A stretch of 64,000 nt of DNA from Alphaproteobacteria bacterium PA2 (GCA_002256425.1 NKIZ01000001.1:2453001-2517000), one strand, 5' to 3'. Positions 1 to 9,378 are shown, counted from the first letter of the stretch. The notes: generated from the sequence alone by a model not told the origin. Program-made: numbers and translations.

Positions 1-1
1 G

Positions 2-709
2 TCCTTCTTCTCGCTCTTCCTGTCGACCCTGTTTGGCTCGATCGCCGGCGGCCTGTCTGCGGCCATGGCCTTCATCAACTACACCTATTTCTGGGCCTTC
101 ACGAACGCCCAGAGCGGCCTGATGGTGACCGGCGTCTTCATCTCCGCCATCATCGGTGCGGTCCTGGCGCCCATCATTTCCCGGACCATTGGCAAGAAGC
201 GTGGCGCCATCATCATTGGCCTGATCGCCTTCCTGGGTTCGCCCATGCTGATGGTCATGCGCCTGTTTGACCTCTTGCCGCCCAACGGCTCGCCGGTCCT
301 GTTCTGGACCTATTTCGTGGTCAACGTTTTCGATGTCGGCCTGATCATCTGCTACCAGACCCTGGTGCCGTCCATGATGGCTGACCTGGTTGAGCATGCC
401 GAGGTCAAGACCGGGCGGCGTTCAGAGGGGGTCTTCTACGCCGCAGCAGGCTTCATCCGGAAACTGGTGGCCGGAAGCGGCGTCCTGATTGCGGGCTTCA
501 TCATGGCCGCCGCCGGCCTGCAGAAGGGCGCAGATCCGGCGTCCGTGTCGGCTGAAACCATCTGGAAGCTGGGCGCCTATTACTCACCGACCATCGTCGC
601 CCTCTGGATGCTGATGCTGCTGGTCCTGTCGACCTACACCATCAGCCGCGAAGGGCACGAGGAGAACCTGCGGACTATCGCCCGCAACAAGGCCTCGCAA
701 GGCGACTAG
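2..709 (+). CDS. GPH-family sugar:cation symporter, MFS (5' end missing)
   Basis: C-terminal part of an inner-membrane secondary transporter. The frame is open from base 2, so the gene starts before the window; about 235 residues are visible with roughly six hydrophobic segments. The stretch MMADLVEHAEVKTGRRSEG, followed by an aromatic/Gly-rich helix and an RK pair, is typical of the glycoside-pentoside-hexuronide:cation symporter family (MFS_2), which couples sugar uptake to H+ or Na+. The substrate cannot be read from this half. The stop overlaps the end of the convergent acyl-CoA dehydrogenase gene by four bases. Confidence 0.8.
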   Translation, partial: SFFSLFLSTLFGSIAGGLSAAMAFINYTYFWAFTNAQSGLMVTGVFISAIIGAVLAPIISRTIGKKRGAIIIGLIAFLGSPMLMVMRLFDLLPPNGSPVLFWTYFVVNVFDVGLIICYQTLVPSMMADLVEHAEVKTGRRSEGVFYAAAGFIRKLVAGSGVLIAGFIMAAAGLQKGADPASVSAETIWKLGAYYSPTIVALWMLMLLVLSTYTISREGHEENLRTIARNKASQGD

Positions 710-1788
710 GCGGCGAAACCCTGCAGGCGGGCCGCATCTTCGCGGACCGTCTGGGGGCCGCCGAGGATCTGGCGGTCAAAGCCTATGCGCTTGAACCAGT
801 AGTGCAGGCCCACCAGGTCGGTGAAGCCCATGCCGCCGTGCACTTCAGTCGACCGCCGGGCCACAAAGGTTCCCACTTCTGACAGGTGGGCCTTGGCGTG
901 GCAGGCGGTCACGGAAGCCTCATCCGGAAGGGCGTCGAGGGCGTGGGCCGCATACCAGACCATGGCCCGGCAGGGCTCGAGGGCGGCGACCATTTCAGCG
1001 CACATGTGCTTGACCGCCTGGAATGTGGCGATGGCCCGCTCGAACTGCTTGCGTTCCTTGGAATAGGCGACGGCCTGATCGAGCATGTCCTGGGACGCGC
1101 CCAGGATGTCAGCGGCGAACATCACCCGTCCCACATCGATAAGCTCACGCAGGACCACCGGACTGCTTCCGGGAAGAGCATCAGCACTTACGCCGTCAAG
1201 ACGCAGTTCACCGGTCGGTCGCGTCCCGTCTATGGTCTTGAGCGCGATCCGGGTCAGGCCCAACGCATTGGCGGGAACCAGGTGCAGGCCGCCCTCCCGG
1301 TCCGCAAGGACGTAGATGTCAGCCTCATAGTCGATGACGAACAGGGCTGTTCCCGAGAGCTTCCCGTCCTTGAGGGTCACGCCGGCGTCGCCGCGGGGAC
1401 CGGTGGCCTCGGACAGGGCGACTCCCGCCACCACCTCCCCGGCCGCCAGCCTGGGCAGCCAGTGACTCTTCTGGGCTTCGCTTCCGGCCCGCATGAGGGC
1501 CAGAGGCGCCAGGACGGCGGTTCCCACATAGGGCGCCGGGGTGACAAACCGGCCCATGGCCTCGGCCACAATGGCCGCGTCCAGAAAGGACAGGCCGACC
1601 CCGCCAAATTCCTCGGGGATGATCAGGCCCATGATCCCGAGGCCTGCCAGACCCTCAAGGACGTCGCTGGCGCGGACCTCGTTGTCGCCGATGAATTTGC
1701 GGGTGCGCGCCAGTCCGCCCTGCTCGGCGAGGAAGCGCTCCACCGAGGCCTGAAGCATGACCTGTTCCTGGGAAAGTCCGAATTCCAT
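706..1788 (-). CDS. acyl-CoA dehydrogenase family protein, probable non-catalytic partner subunit
   Basis: 360-residue acyl-CoA dehydrogenase fold: N-terminal helical domain, a middle beta domain (about residues 120-210, starting AGVALSEATG) and a C-terminal helical domain with KQFERAIATFQAVKH (248-261) and EVHGGMGF (315-322). These flavoenzymes make the alpha,beta-desaturation step of acyl-CoA breakdown. After HGGMGFT, related enzymes have W-E with the catalytic Glu; here the sequence is D-L, with no Glu at that site. The alternative helix-G Glu is also absent (ADILGASQD). It lies 11 bp downstream of a second acyl-CoA dehydrogenase, so by analogy with mycobacterial FadE pairs I infer a heteromeric enzyme. 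Its substrate is unknown. Confidence 0.85.
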   Translation of the reverse strand: MEFGLSQEQVMLQASVERFLAEQGGLARTRKFIGDNEVRASDVLEGLAGLGIMGLIIPEEFGGVGLSFLDAAIVAEAMGRFVTPAPYVGTAVLAPLALMRAGSEAQKSHWLPRLAAGEVVAGVALSEATGPRGDAGVTLKDGKLSGTALFVIDYEADIYVLADREGGLHLVPANALGLTRIALKTIDGTRPTGELRLDGVSADALPGSSPVVLRELIDVGRVMFAADILGASQDMLDQAVAYSKERKQFERAIATFQAVKHMCAEMVAALEPCRAMVWYAAHALDALPDEASVTACHAKAHLSEVGTFVARRSTEVHGGMGFTDLVGLHYWFKRIGFDRQILGGPQTVREDAARLQGFAA

Positions 1789-1799
1789 GGGTCAGGTCC

Positions 1800-2978
1800 T
1801 CAGGCCGAGGCCAGCTTGGCTTCCCGGGGCATGCCCAGGCCGCGCTCGGCGATGATGTTTTTCTGGATCTGCGACGTCCCGCCGCCAATGATCAGGCCCA
1901 GGAAGTACATGTAATCCCTCTGCCAGCTGCCGTGGCCGCGCAGGCGGGGCGTATCGCCATAGAGCAAGCCCAGCTCACCCAGGACATCGATGGCCAGGGC
2001 CTCCAGCTCGTGACGCAGTTCCGTGCCCTGCAGCTTGACCACCATGGCGGCGACGCCGGGGTTCTGGCGGTTCACCGCAGCCGACAACAGGCGCAGGTCG
2101 TTGCAGCGCATGGCCAGGACCCTGCCCTGGATCTGCATCAGTCGATCGCGATAGATCGGATTGTCCATGACCGGCCGGCCATCGAGGGTCTCGGTCTTCA
2201 TCATGTCGGCCAGGGCGTTGACCCGGCTGAGCATGGTGTTGGGGTCAGCCAGGGAGCCGCGCTCGTGGCGCAGGATGGAATTGGCGACCTGCCAGCCCTG
2301 ACCCCGGCGACCGACAATCTGATGCTGCGGAACGCGGACGTCGGTGAAGAAGACCTCATTGAAGTTCGCCGCGCCGGTCATGTCCACCAGGGGGCGGATT
2401 TCGATGCCGGGGGTTTCCATGGAAAACAGCAGGAAGCTGATGCCCTCATGCTTGGCGGCGTCAGGCTCGGTCCGCACCAGGCAGAACATCCAGTGGGCGA
2501 GATGGGCCGTGCTGGTCCAGATCTTCTGGCCATTGATCACCCATTCCTCGCCGACCAGCTCACCCTTGGTGGCCAGGCTGGCCAGGTCACTGCCGGCGTT
2601 TGGCTCGGAATAGCCCTGACACCAGAGCATTTCCCCGCGCAGGGTCGGACCGATGAACTGGACCTTCTGCTCTTCCGTGCCCATTTCCAGCAGGGTGGGC
2701 ACCAGCATGGAGATCCCCTGCCCGCCCATGCCCGGTGAAATCTGCGCCCTGGCGAACTCCTCGGCGATGATCCGCGACTTCAGGATGTCGGGCTCGGCGC
2801 CATAGCCGCCATAGGCCTTTGGAATGGTCCGGGCCGCATAGCCGTTCTCGATCAGCAGGGCCTGCCAGGCCAGGGCGCTGGGGCCGCCGGGACGCGGCGC
2901 CAGATGCCGGTTGGCCTCGATGAAGGCCACCGTCTGTCGCCGGAAGTCTTCATGCTCGGCGCTATAGGACAGGTCCAT
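1800..2978 (-). CDS. acyl-CoA dehydrogenase, probable catalytic subunit
   Basis: 392-residue flavoprotein dehydrogenase acting on an acyl-CoA thioester in the cytoplasm. The FAD/substrate motif WCQGYSEPNAGSDLASL lies at 119-135, QKIWTS at 151-156, and the C-terminal helices end in GGGTSQIQKNIIAERGLG, a common signature of bacterial and mycobacterial FadE proteins. Glu239 in LRHERGS sits where isovaleryl-CoA-type enzymes carry their catalytic base. The gene is first of a two-gene unit with the 360-residue paralogue 11 bp downstream. Such pairs often act on branched, aromatic or steroid-like side chains, but nothing here fixes the substrate. Confidence 0.88.
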   Translation of the reverse strand: MDLSYSAEHEDFRRQTVAFIEANRHLAPRPGGPSALAWQALLIENGYAARTIPKAYGGYGAEPDILKSRIIAEEFARAQISPGMGGQGISMLVPTLLEMGTEEQKVQFIGPTLRGEMLWCQGYSEPNAGSDLASLATKGELVGEEWVINGQKIWTSTAHLAHWMFCLVRTEPDAAKHEGISFLLFSMETPGIEIRPLVDMTGAANFNEVFFTDVRVPQHQIVGRRGQGWQVANSILRHERGSLADPNTMLSRVNALADMMKTETLDGRPVMDNPIYRDRLMQIQGRVLAMRCNDLRLLSAAVNRQNPGVAAMVVKLQGTELRHELEALAIDVLGELGLLYGDTPRLRGHGSWQRDYMYFLGLIIGGGTSQIQKNIIAERGLGMPREAKLASA

Positions 2979-3037
2979 GCGTTTCCCCTGCTTGCTGGGA
3001 GTCTTCTTGTATCGCCGGACCGTGAGGCCAGGTTGGA

Positions 3038-4783
3038 CTACTTGCCCAGCACGAGTTCCGGATTGACCGGGCGGGCCCGCTCGGTCGGCACAGGAGCATA
3101 GCGGACCTCAAAGTGCAGTTGAACCTCGGACATGCCGCCCGTGTCCCCGGCCAGGCCCAGTTGCTGACCCTGGACGACCTTCTGCTGCATCTTCACATCC
3201 ACCCGCGCCAGATGGCCATAGGCCGTAACCCAGCCGTCAGCGTGCTTGACCAGGATCAGATTGCCAAAGCCAGGCACCTGGTCGCCGGCATAGACAACGT
3301 CGCCGGCTGCCGCAGACCGAACCGTATCGCCGGTGCGGGCGCGGATATTGATGCCGTCATTGCGCTGGCCAGTGCCCTTGGGGCCGAAGTCGGAAATCAG
3401 GTCGCCGCGCAGGGGCCACACAAAGCGTCCCCGACCCAGGGCTGAAATCTGGGAGTCGCTGAGCGGGCCGGAAACGGCGGGCGGGATGGGCGGCGGCGTC
3501 TGGGGTCGCGGGGTCACTACGGGCGGAACATAGGGCCTGGGAGTAATAACTGGCGGTGTCGGGCGCTCGGTGACTGGCGGCGTAACCGTCACAGTCCGTG
3601 TAACCGGGGTATCAACCGGGCCGCTCCGGATGGTCTCCCGGACAGGGCCGCGATCACGGACTCCATCCGGCAGGGTTATGCGCTTGCCGGGCCGCAGGGT
3701 CTTGCCATTCAGGGCCACCAGAGCCTTGGAGGTCGTCGAGAACCGTTTGGCGATCAGGGCAAAGGTATCACCCTCCACCGGAACATACCCCTTGAGGGTC
3801 TTTGGCGGCCCCTTGAGGACCTTGCCCGGTCGCAGGATATAGGGCGCTTCGAGATTGTTGAGGTCGGCAAACTCCTTGCGGGTCATCCCCATGCCATGGG
3901 CGATGGAGTCGACCGCGTCGCCCTTGCGGACGGTATAGCTGATGGGCTTTCCGGTGAATTCGACGACCTTGCCGGTGACACTGACCCTGGTCGTGGTCAC
4001 CGGGCGGGTGGCGACGGCAGGGGTGTCCGAAGGTTCTTCCTGAACCGGCTTTTCAACCGCGGGAGGCCGCGTCGTAGGCCGGGTTGGCGCGACCGGCTTT
4101 GGCGCAACTGCATCTGCCGTCACAACCACCTGGGTGCGGGTGGGGCCCTTGTCCTTGTAGCCATCCGGCAGGATCAGCTTGCGGCCCGACTTCAGGGCCT
4201 GGCCAGTCGACATGTCATTGGCCTGCGCCAGATCCTTGGCGGACACAGAGAAACGTCGGGCGACAGCGTAAAGGGTGTCCCCCTGCCCGACCACATAGGC
4301 CTTGGCCTGTCCCTTGGGCCCCTTGATACGGTCGCCGGGTTGCAGGCGGTAGGGCGGCTTCAGGCCGTTCTGGGCCGCGATATCCATGGGGTCCATGTCC
4401 CATTCCCGGCCGATTGCCGCGAGGGTGTCTCCCGACTTGACCACATGGACCTTGGCCGGACCTTCGGCGGAGACCACCCGCCCCGCAACGGTTGTCCGGG
4501 TTTCGGTGCGGGTCACCGGCGCCGGGCGCGTTTCCGGACGTGGCGCAGCGGCTTCAGCCAGGGCGCGCGCCTCGACACCTTCAGGCGCCGGAGTTGATGG
4601 CATAGGAGGCGCTTCACGCACGGCATCGTCGGGCTCCGCCGTTGGCGTCGGCAGGTCCTCATCCGTCGCCGCCGGAAGGGCGATCGGGAAGTTTGGCTTG
4701 GGCATCTGCGCCCAGGCCATTGACGTTGTCAGGGCGGTCGCCGTCACGAGGGCAAGGGCGGTTCGGGAAAGAAATTGCGTCAT
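3038..4783 (-). CDS. dipM: DipM-like LysM/LytM cell-division factor
   Basis: 581-residue exported protein with signal peptide 1-26 (ending SMAWAQ). Four LysM domains lie at about 112-155, 162-207, 281-325 and 331-372, with Pro/Thr-rich linkers and a C-terminal LytM/M23 domain at about 455-580. The order matches Caulobacter DipM, a periplasmic septal factor that regulates peptidoglycan hydrolases. The LytM domain looks catalytically dead: the HxxxD zinc motif reads N475-D-G-I-N479 and the HxH motif is QLH (Gln555, His557). I chose the ATG at 4783 because it begins the signal peptide; an in-frame ATG at 4834 would add 17 polar residues. pcm lies 100 bp upstream. Confidence 0.9.
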   Translation of the reverse strand: MTQFLSRTALALVTATALTTSMAWAQMPKPNFPIALPAATDEDLPTPTAEPDDAVREAPPMPSTPAPEGVEARALAEAAAPRPETRPAPVTRTETRTTVAGRVVSAEGPAKVHVVKSGDTLAAIGREWDMDPMDIAAQNGLKPPYRLQPGDRIKGPKGQAKAYVVGQGDTLYAVARRFSVSAKDLAQANDMSTGQALKSGRKLILPDGYKDKGPTRTQVVVTADAVAPKPVAPTRPTTRPPAVEKPVQEEPSDTPAVATRPVTTTRVSVTGKVVEFTGKPISYTVRKGDAVDSIAHGMGMTRKEFADLNNLEAPYILRPGKVLKGPPKTLKGYVPVEGDTFALIAKRFSTTSKALVALNGKTLRPGKRITLPDGVRDRGPVRETIRSGPVDTPVTRTVTVTPPVTERPTPPVITPRPYVPPVVTPRPQTPPPIPPAVSGPLSDSQISALGRGRFVWPLRGDLISDFGPKGTGQRNDGINIRARTGDTVRSAAAGDVVYAGDQVPGFGNLILVKHADGWVTAYGHLARVDVKMQQKVVQGQQLGLAGDTGGMSEVQLHFEVRYAPVPTERARPVNPELVLGK

Positions 4784-4883
4784 CGCCGCTCCGGCAGCAG
4801 TTTCGGATTCAGTCGTGGCGTTGCGGTTAACCAATGATGAAGTTCGAAGTCACAGCCAACCCACAAGTTCGTAATCTTGCGGC

Positions 4884-5549
4884 TCAGAGCTCCTTCGCCA
4901 CCCCGTCCAACAAGGGCACAAAGCGGACTTCGGTCATCGACTCGACCGCGAATCCCCCGTGACCGTCGCCAGTATAGCGCTTTAGCACCTGCACAGGTCC
5001 CTTGCCGATCGGCGCCACCAGAACGCCGTTGGGCTTGAGTTGTGCAAGCAGGGCCTCGGGCTCATCTGACGCTGCAGCTGTGACCATAATGCGGTCAAAA
5101 GGCGCCTGTTCGGGCCAACCAAGCCCGCCATCACCGAACCGGGTGATGATGTTTGTCAGTTCCAGCTGTTTGAACCTGTACTCCGCCGCCTTCATCAGGG
5201 TGCGATAGCGCTCCACCGTGTAGACCAGCCGCGAAAGCTTGGAGAGTATTGTCGCCTGGTAGCCGGACCCGGTGCCGATCTCCAGCACGCGCGAACGGGA
5301 ATCCAGACGCAGGGCCTGGGTCATCAGGCCAACTATGTAGGGCTGGCTGATCGTCTGGCCGCAGGCGATCGGAAGGGCAGAGTCTTCCCAGACCCGCTCC
5401 TGGAACAGGTCGGGGGTGAATAGCTCACGCGGTGTGGATTCGATCGCCGCAAGGACGGCGGGGTCGGTGACCCCCTGGGCCCGCAGGCTCAGGAGCAGTT
5501 TGGCCAGACGGACATTGCCCTCCTCGGCCTCAGGGGTTCCAGCCGTCAT
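4884..5549 (-). CDS. pcm: protein-L-isoaspartate O-methyltransferase
   Basis: 221-residue SAM-dependent methyltransferase that methylates L-isoaspartyl residues in aged proteins and so starts their repair to Asp. Visible are the family block GQTISQPYIVGLMTQAL (about 63-79), SAM-binding motif I VLEIGTGSGYQA and the acidic motif VYTVERY. Length is typical for the bacterial enzyme. It starts one base after the surE stop and is probably co-transcribed with serS and surE, the usual bacterial surE-pcm pairing of damage or stationary-phase survival genes. Confidence 0.95.
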   Translation of the reverse strand: MTAGTPEAEEGNVRLAKLLLSLRAQGVTDPAVLAAIESTPRELFTPDLFQERVWEDSALPIACGQTISQPYIVGLMTQALRLDSRSRVLEIGTGSGYQATILSKLSRLVYTVERYRTLMKAAEYRFKQLELTNIITRFGDGGLGWPEQAPFDRIMVTAAASDEPEALLAQLKPNGVLVAPIGKGPVQVLKRYTGDGHGGFAVESMTEVRFVPLLDGVAKEL

Positions 5550-5550
5550 C

Positions 5551-6342
5551 TCAACCCCTTGGCGGTGCGCCGCCCAGGTGCGACCGCATCTTGTGGACGG
5601 TCTCCATATGGGTCAGGTCGATGTGCAGGGGCGTCACGGAGATCTTGCCGTCGTAGATGGCCGCAAGGTCTGTCCCCGGTGAAGGCCTGGACTTTTCAGC
5701 CCGGAAACCCATCCAGTAATAGGCGTTTCCGCGCATGTCGGTGCGCTTCTCGGCCTTGCGGACATGAACGTCGCGGAAGGTCTGGCGGGTCACTTCAACT
5801 TCGGTAATGGCCTCAGTGGGGCGCGAGGGGAAGTTGACATTCATCACTACGTCGTCAGGCCAGCCGATCTCCATCAGGCGCCTGACAATGCCAGGGGCGA
5901 AGTGCTCAGCCGGGGTAAAGAGCGGCGCCTTGGACATTTCCTGCCCGGCGATCGGCCAGCTCATCTGCGACAGGGCGATGGAAGGAATGCCCAGGGCCAT
6001 GCCCTCTATGGCCCCAGCCACGGTGCCGGACATGGTGACGTCCTCGGCCAGGTTGGCGCCGCGATTAACCCCTGACAGAACCAGATCAGGCCGCAGACCG
6101 CCCATCAACTCGGTCACCGCCATCATGACGCAGTCAGTGGGCGTGCCAGTGGTCGAGAACCGGCGCTCAGTGACCTGGCGCACCCGGATCGGCTCATCCA
6201 GGGTCAGGGACCGACTGGCCCCGGATTGCTCATACTCAGGCGCGCAGATCCAGATGTCGTCGGTCAGGACGCGGGCGATCCGCTCCAGGGCCTCAAGCCC
6301 CTCGGCATGGATGCCGTCGTCATTGGTCAGGAGCAGCCTCAC
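5551..6342 (-). CDS. surE: 5'-nucleotidase SurE
   Basis: 263-residue metal-dependent nucleoside monophosphate phosphatase of the cytoplasm. The N-terminal [17 protein letters not shown] carries the Asp pair that binds the divalent metal. The family blocks GTPTDCV and [19 protein letters not shown] follow, holding the Asn and Ser metal/substrate ligands. Length is normal. The start codon overlaps the serS stop by four bases and pcm begins one base after its stop, so serS-surE-pcm reads as one unit. Confidence 0.95.
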   Translation of the reverse strand: MRLLLTNDDGIHAEGLEALERIARVLTDDIWICAPEYEQSGASRSLTLDEPIRVRQVTERRFSTTGTPTDCVMMAVTELMGGLRPDLVLSGVNRGANLAEDVTMSGTVAGAIEGMALGIPSIALSQMSWPIAGQEMSKAPLFTPAEHFAPGIVRRLMEIGWPDDVVMNVNFPSRPTEAITEVEVTRQTFRDVHVRKAEKRTDMRGNAYYWMGFRAEKSRPSPGTDLAAIYDGKISVTPLHIDLTHMETVHKMRSHLGGAPPRG

Positions 6343-7619
6343 CCTTCACCGCCGATATGGGTCAGTCCGGGCAGATAGGGGTGAAGGGCCTGCGGGATGG
6401 CGATCCGTCCCTTTTCGTCCTGATAGTTTTCCATGAGGGCCACCAGAGTGCGGCCCACCGCCAGACCCGACCCGTTCAGGGTGTGCACATAGCGGGTGCC
6501 CTTTTCACCGGCCTTCTTGGTGCGGGCGTCCATCCGCCGGGCCTGGAAGTCGCCACAGCTCGAGCATGAGCTGATCTCGCGATACTGGCCCTGGGACGGG
6601 ATCCAAACCTCGAGGTCATAGGTCCGCCGTGCGCCGAAACCCATGTCGCCCGTACACAGCAGCATGGTGCGGAAGGGCAGCTCGAGCGCCTTCAGCACGG
6701 ACTCGGCGCAGGCCACCATGCGCTCATGTTCCGCGTCGCTCTGGTCCGGAGTGGTTATCGAGACCAGCTCGACCTTGTAGAACTGGTGCTGGCGGATCAT
6801 GCCGCGGGTGTCGCGCCCGGATGCGCCGGCCTCTGACCTGAAGCAGGGCGTCAGGGCAGTGACCCGCATGGGCAGCTCTTCTTCCGCAACGATCTGACCC
6901 ATGACCAGGCTGGTCAGGGGCACTTCCGCCGTCGGGATCAGCCAGCGGCCATCCGTGGTCTGGAACAGGTCATCAGCGAACTTCGGCAGCTTGTCGGTGC
7001 CATAGGCTGCGGCATCGTTGACCAACAGCGGGGGCGAGACTTCCAGATAGCCGTTCTGCTGGGTCTGGTGATCCAGCATGAATTGGCCGAGCGCCCGCTC
7101 AAGGCGCGCCAGCTGCCCCTTGATGACCGTGAAACGGGCCCCGCTCATCCGGGCGGCGGCCTCGAAGTCCAGCATGCCGAGGCCTTCGCCCAGTTCGACG
7201 TGATCCTTCGGATTAGCCACGTGATTGGGTTCACCCCAGCGACGGACCTCGACATTTCCGTGCTCGTCAGCCCCTTCAGGTACGTCTGGCGCCGGAATGT
7301 TGGGAAGGGCCGCCAGCAGGTCCTGCAGTTCGGCGCTGAAGGTGCGTTCGGCCTCCCCCTGGGCTGCGAGGTCAGCCTTCAGGGCTTCGACCTCAGCCAT
7401 GAGCTGGTTGGCCAGGGCGTCATCCTTCTGGCCCTTGGCCTGGCCTATGCGCTTGGACAGGTCATTTCGCCGGGACTGGGTGGTCTCGGAAGCCAGCTTG
7501 GCCGCCCGGACCTTGCCATCCAGGTCCAGGGCCTGAGCCGCAGCGCCGGATCGACCCTTCGCAGCCCAGGCTTTCTCGTAGAGCTCGGGGGTTTCGCGAA
7601 GGGCTCGGATATCGTGCAT
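6339..7619 (-). CDS. serS: seryl-tRNA synthetase
   Basis: 426-residue class II aminoacyl-tRNA synthetase that charges tRNA-Ser (and tRNA-Sec where present). The first 110 or so residues are charged and helical and form the long antiparallel tRNA-binding coiled coil. The catalytic domain has motif 2 ([17 protein letters not shown]) and motif 3 ([18 protein letters not shown]). The start MHDIRALRE is the usual SerRS N-terminus. It is followed, with a 4-bp overlap, by surE. Confidence 0.97.
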   Translation of the reverse strand: MHDIRALRETPELYEKAWAAKGRSGAAAQALDLDGKVRAAKLASETTQSRRNDLSKRIGQAKGQKDDALANQLMAEVEALKADLAAQGEAERTFSAELQDLLAALPNIPAPDVPEGADEHGNVEVRRWGEPNHVANPKDHVELGEGLGMLDFEAAARMSGARFTVIKGQLARLERALGQFMLDHQTQQNGYLEVSPPLLVNDAAAYGTDKLPKFADDLFQTTDGRWLIPTAEVPLTSLVMGQIVAEEELPMRVTALTPCFRSEAGASGRDTRGMIRQHQFYKVELVSITTPDQSDAEHERMVACAESVLKALELPFRTMLLCTGDMGFGARRTYDLEVWIPSQGQYREISSCSSCGDFQARRMDARTKKAGEKGTRYVHTLNGSGLAVGRTLVALMENYQDEKGRIAIPQALHPYLPGLTHIGGEG

Positions 7620-7673
7620 TGGTGGCCGCCATTAACAATTGGGGCCTTGTCTAGTCCGCGTCGCCGTGGGCGC

Positions 7674-8642
7674 CTAGACCGGAACGATGTCCTGGGACGC
7701 CTCTTCGCGCTTCCGACGCAGCTCGATCAGCTTCACGCACCAGATCGAAATCTCGTAGAGCGCGATAATGGGCATGGCGAGCAGGGTCTGGCTGATCGGA
7801 TCCGGTGGCGTCACCACGGCGGCCACGATGAAGATCCCGACAATGGCGTATCGGCGGCCTTCCCGGAGCAGATCCGAACTGACGATCCCCGCCAGGCCCA
7901 GCAGGGTCAGGACAACCGGCAACTGGAAGCAGAGGCCGAAGGCCAGAAGCAGCGTTGTCACAAGGGTCAGATAGTCCGAGACCTTCGGCAGCAACTCGAC
8001 CGAAATCGCGCCTGCGCCGGTGATCTGCTGGCTCAGGGAGAACCAGAGAACAAAAGGCAGGATCATGTAATAGACCAGCCCGGCGCCCAGGACGAACAGG
8101 GATGGCGACGCGACCAGGAATGGCACAAAAGCCCTGCGCTCCTGCTTGTAGAGCCCTGGCGCCACGAAGCCATAGACCTGGGCGGCCAGCACCGGGAAGG
8201 TCACCACGACAGCGCCAAATCCCGACAGCTTCAGTTTGGTGAAGAAGAATTCCAGAGGCGCGGTGAAGATCAGTTTCAGGTTCTGGCCCGCGACATTCGG
8301 AACTTCCTTAAGACCGACCAGGGCAAGCAGCAGGTCAAAGGGTCCGCCCGAAGGCTTTTGATCTGGCGGGGTCGGCTGAAGATGCAGGAACTGCATGATC
8401 CCGTCCCAGAACCCCACCTTGGGTCCATGTCCCTGGGCAAGCTTTTCGGCGGCGAGGATCTGCGCTGCGACTTCATAGGGGTGAAGCAGCAGGGTGTAGA
8501 TCTGGGTCGAGAGGGCGAAGCACACGACAAAGCCCAGAGCCAGGGCCACGACACAGATCAGCAGGCGCTGCCTGAGCTCAACCAGGTGGTCCAGCAAAGG
8601 CGCGCGAGAGGCCTCGATTTCATCGTCATGGCTGTCGCTCAC
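7674..8642 (-). CDS. tatC: Sec-independent protein translocase TatC, with enlarged first loop
   Basis: 322-residue polytopic membrane protein, the core Tat receptor that binds twin-arginine signal peptides. The N-terminus contains PLLDHLVELRQRLL, equivalent to the conserved cytoplasmic segment before TM1; FVAPGLYKQERRAFVPFL and VVTPPDPISQTLLA match the classic family blocks. TatC is usually about 250-260 residues. The excess lies mainly in the first periplasmic loop (about residues 58-122), an insertion of some 60 residues rich in Gly, Pro and Lys before the LIFTAPLEFF segment. The start overlaps the tatB stop by four bases. Two DUF1501/beta-lactamase-like proteins in this window have RR signals that could be clients. 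Confidence 0.95.
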   Translation of the reverse strand: MSDSHDDEIEASRAPLLDHLVELRQRLLICVVALALGFVVCFALSTQIYTLLLHPYEVAAQILAAEKLAQGHGPKVGFWDGIMQFLHLQPTPPDQKPSGGPFDLLLALVGLKEVPNVAGQNLKLIFTAPLEFFFTKLKLSGFGAVVVTFPVLAAQVYGFVAPGLYKQERRAFVPFLVASPSLFVLGAGLVYYMILPFVLWFSLSQQITGAGAISVELLPKVSDYLTLVTTLLLAFGLCFQLPVVLTLLGLAGIVSSDLLREGRRYAIVGIFIVAAVVTPPDPISQTLLAMPIIALYEISIWCVKLIELRRKREEASQDIVPV

Positions 8643-9130
8643 GAGGCAGGTTCCGCCTTTGGTTTGCGCCTTGCGCGAACTGGCGCGGCCTTTTCGGTGG
8701 CGACCTTTTCTGCAGCAGGCTTGCGTTTGCGCGGCGCCTTCACCGGCGGGGGAGCCACCTCGACGGTCATGGGCTCTGCTGCAGCGGCCTCGATCTGATG
8801 GCTCATGGGCGGATGGAACTGGACCCCGCCAGCCTGCAGGCTGTCGCCGATTTCATTGAAGATCTGGCTCACATCGCCCATGGATTCCTGCTGGGCCTGA
8901 TCAAGGATCTGGCCCTTGCGCATGGCTTCGACCTCAGCGCGAAGCTCATCAAGTTCGGACTGCCGGGCCATCTCATCAAAGCTGGCGCGGAATTCCGCAG
9001 CCATACCTCTCAGCTTAGCGACGAACTGCCCGACCACCCGCAGCATCTTGGGCAGGTCTTTGGGCCCCACCACAAGGAGGGCGACGACGGCGATAACAAG
9101 GTATTCAAGCCCACCGACGTCGGGAAGCAT
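8639..9130 (-). CDS. tatB: Sec-independent protein translocase TatB
   Basis: 163-residue Tat subunit: one N-terminal membrane helix (GLEYLVIAVVALLVVGPKDL), a hinge with the Gly-Pro pair of TatB, an amphipathic helix (LPKMLRVVGQFVAKLRGMAAEF) and a long Lys/Pro/Ala-rich cytoplasmic tail of low complexity. TatB forms the signal-peptide receptor with TatC. It sits between tatA (50 bp upstream) and tatC (4-bp overlap), the standard tatABC order. Confidence 0.93.
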   Translation of the reverse strand: MLPDVGGLEYLVIAVVALLVVGPKDLPKMLRVVGQFVAKLRGMAAEFRASFDEMARQSELDELRAEVEAMRKGQILDQAQQESMGDVSQIFNEIGDSLQAGGVQFHPPMSHQIEAAAAEPMTVEVAPPPVKAPRKRKPAAEKVATEKAAPVRARRKPKAEPAS

Positions 9131-9180
9131 GCCCAGGTCCTAACAGTGCGCCCCGCCTGATGGACGGGGAATAACGGAAA

Positions 9181-9378
9181 TCAGCTGCGAGCTTCGTCTT
9201 TTTTGGCGTCGACCGCGGCGGCTTCCGTAGAAGCAGGCTCGTCCTTGAGGCCGTCCCGGAAGGCCCGGATGCCCTTGGCGGCGTCGCCCATAATGCCGGA
9301 CAGCTTGCCCTTGCCACCGAAGAACAACAGCGCGACCACAGCCACCAGCAGCCAGTGAATAGGTTGAAAAGCGCCCAT
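9181..9378 (-). CDS. tatA: Sec-independent protein translocase TatA
   Basis: 65-residue pore-forming Tat subunit. It has a short N-terminal membrane helix ([15 protein letters not shown]), a hinge and an amphipathic helix ([20 protein letters not shown]), then an acidic/lysine tail, as in alphaproteobacterial TatA proteins. It is the first of tatABC and lies downstream of scpAB. No separate promoter was recognised in the 87 bp before it. Confidence 0.93.
   Translation of the reverse strand: MGAFQPIHWLLVAVVALLFFGGKGKLSGIMGDAAKGIRAFRDGLKDEPASTEAAAVDAKKDEARS

Noticed and set aside
886..1914. 342-codon plus-strand frame opposite the acyl-CoA dehydrogenase pair
   Set aside because: Spans two well-supported minus-strand genes; no domain and no ribosome site.
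7068..8798. 576-codon plus-strand frame opposite serS, tatC and tatB
   Set aside because: Antisense to three well-supported genes, with no recognisable domain and a composition of a shadow frame.
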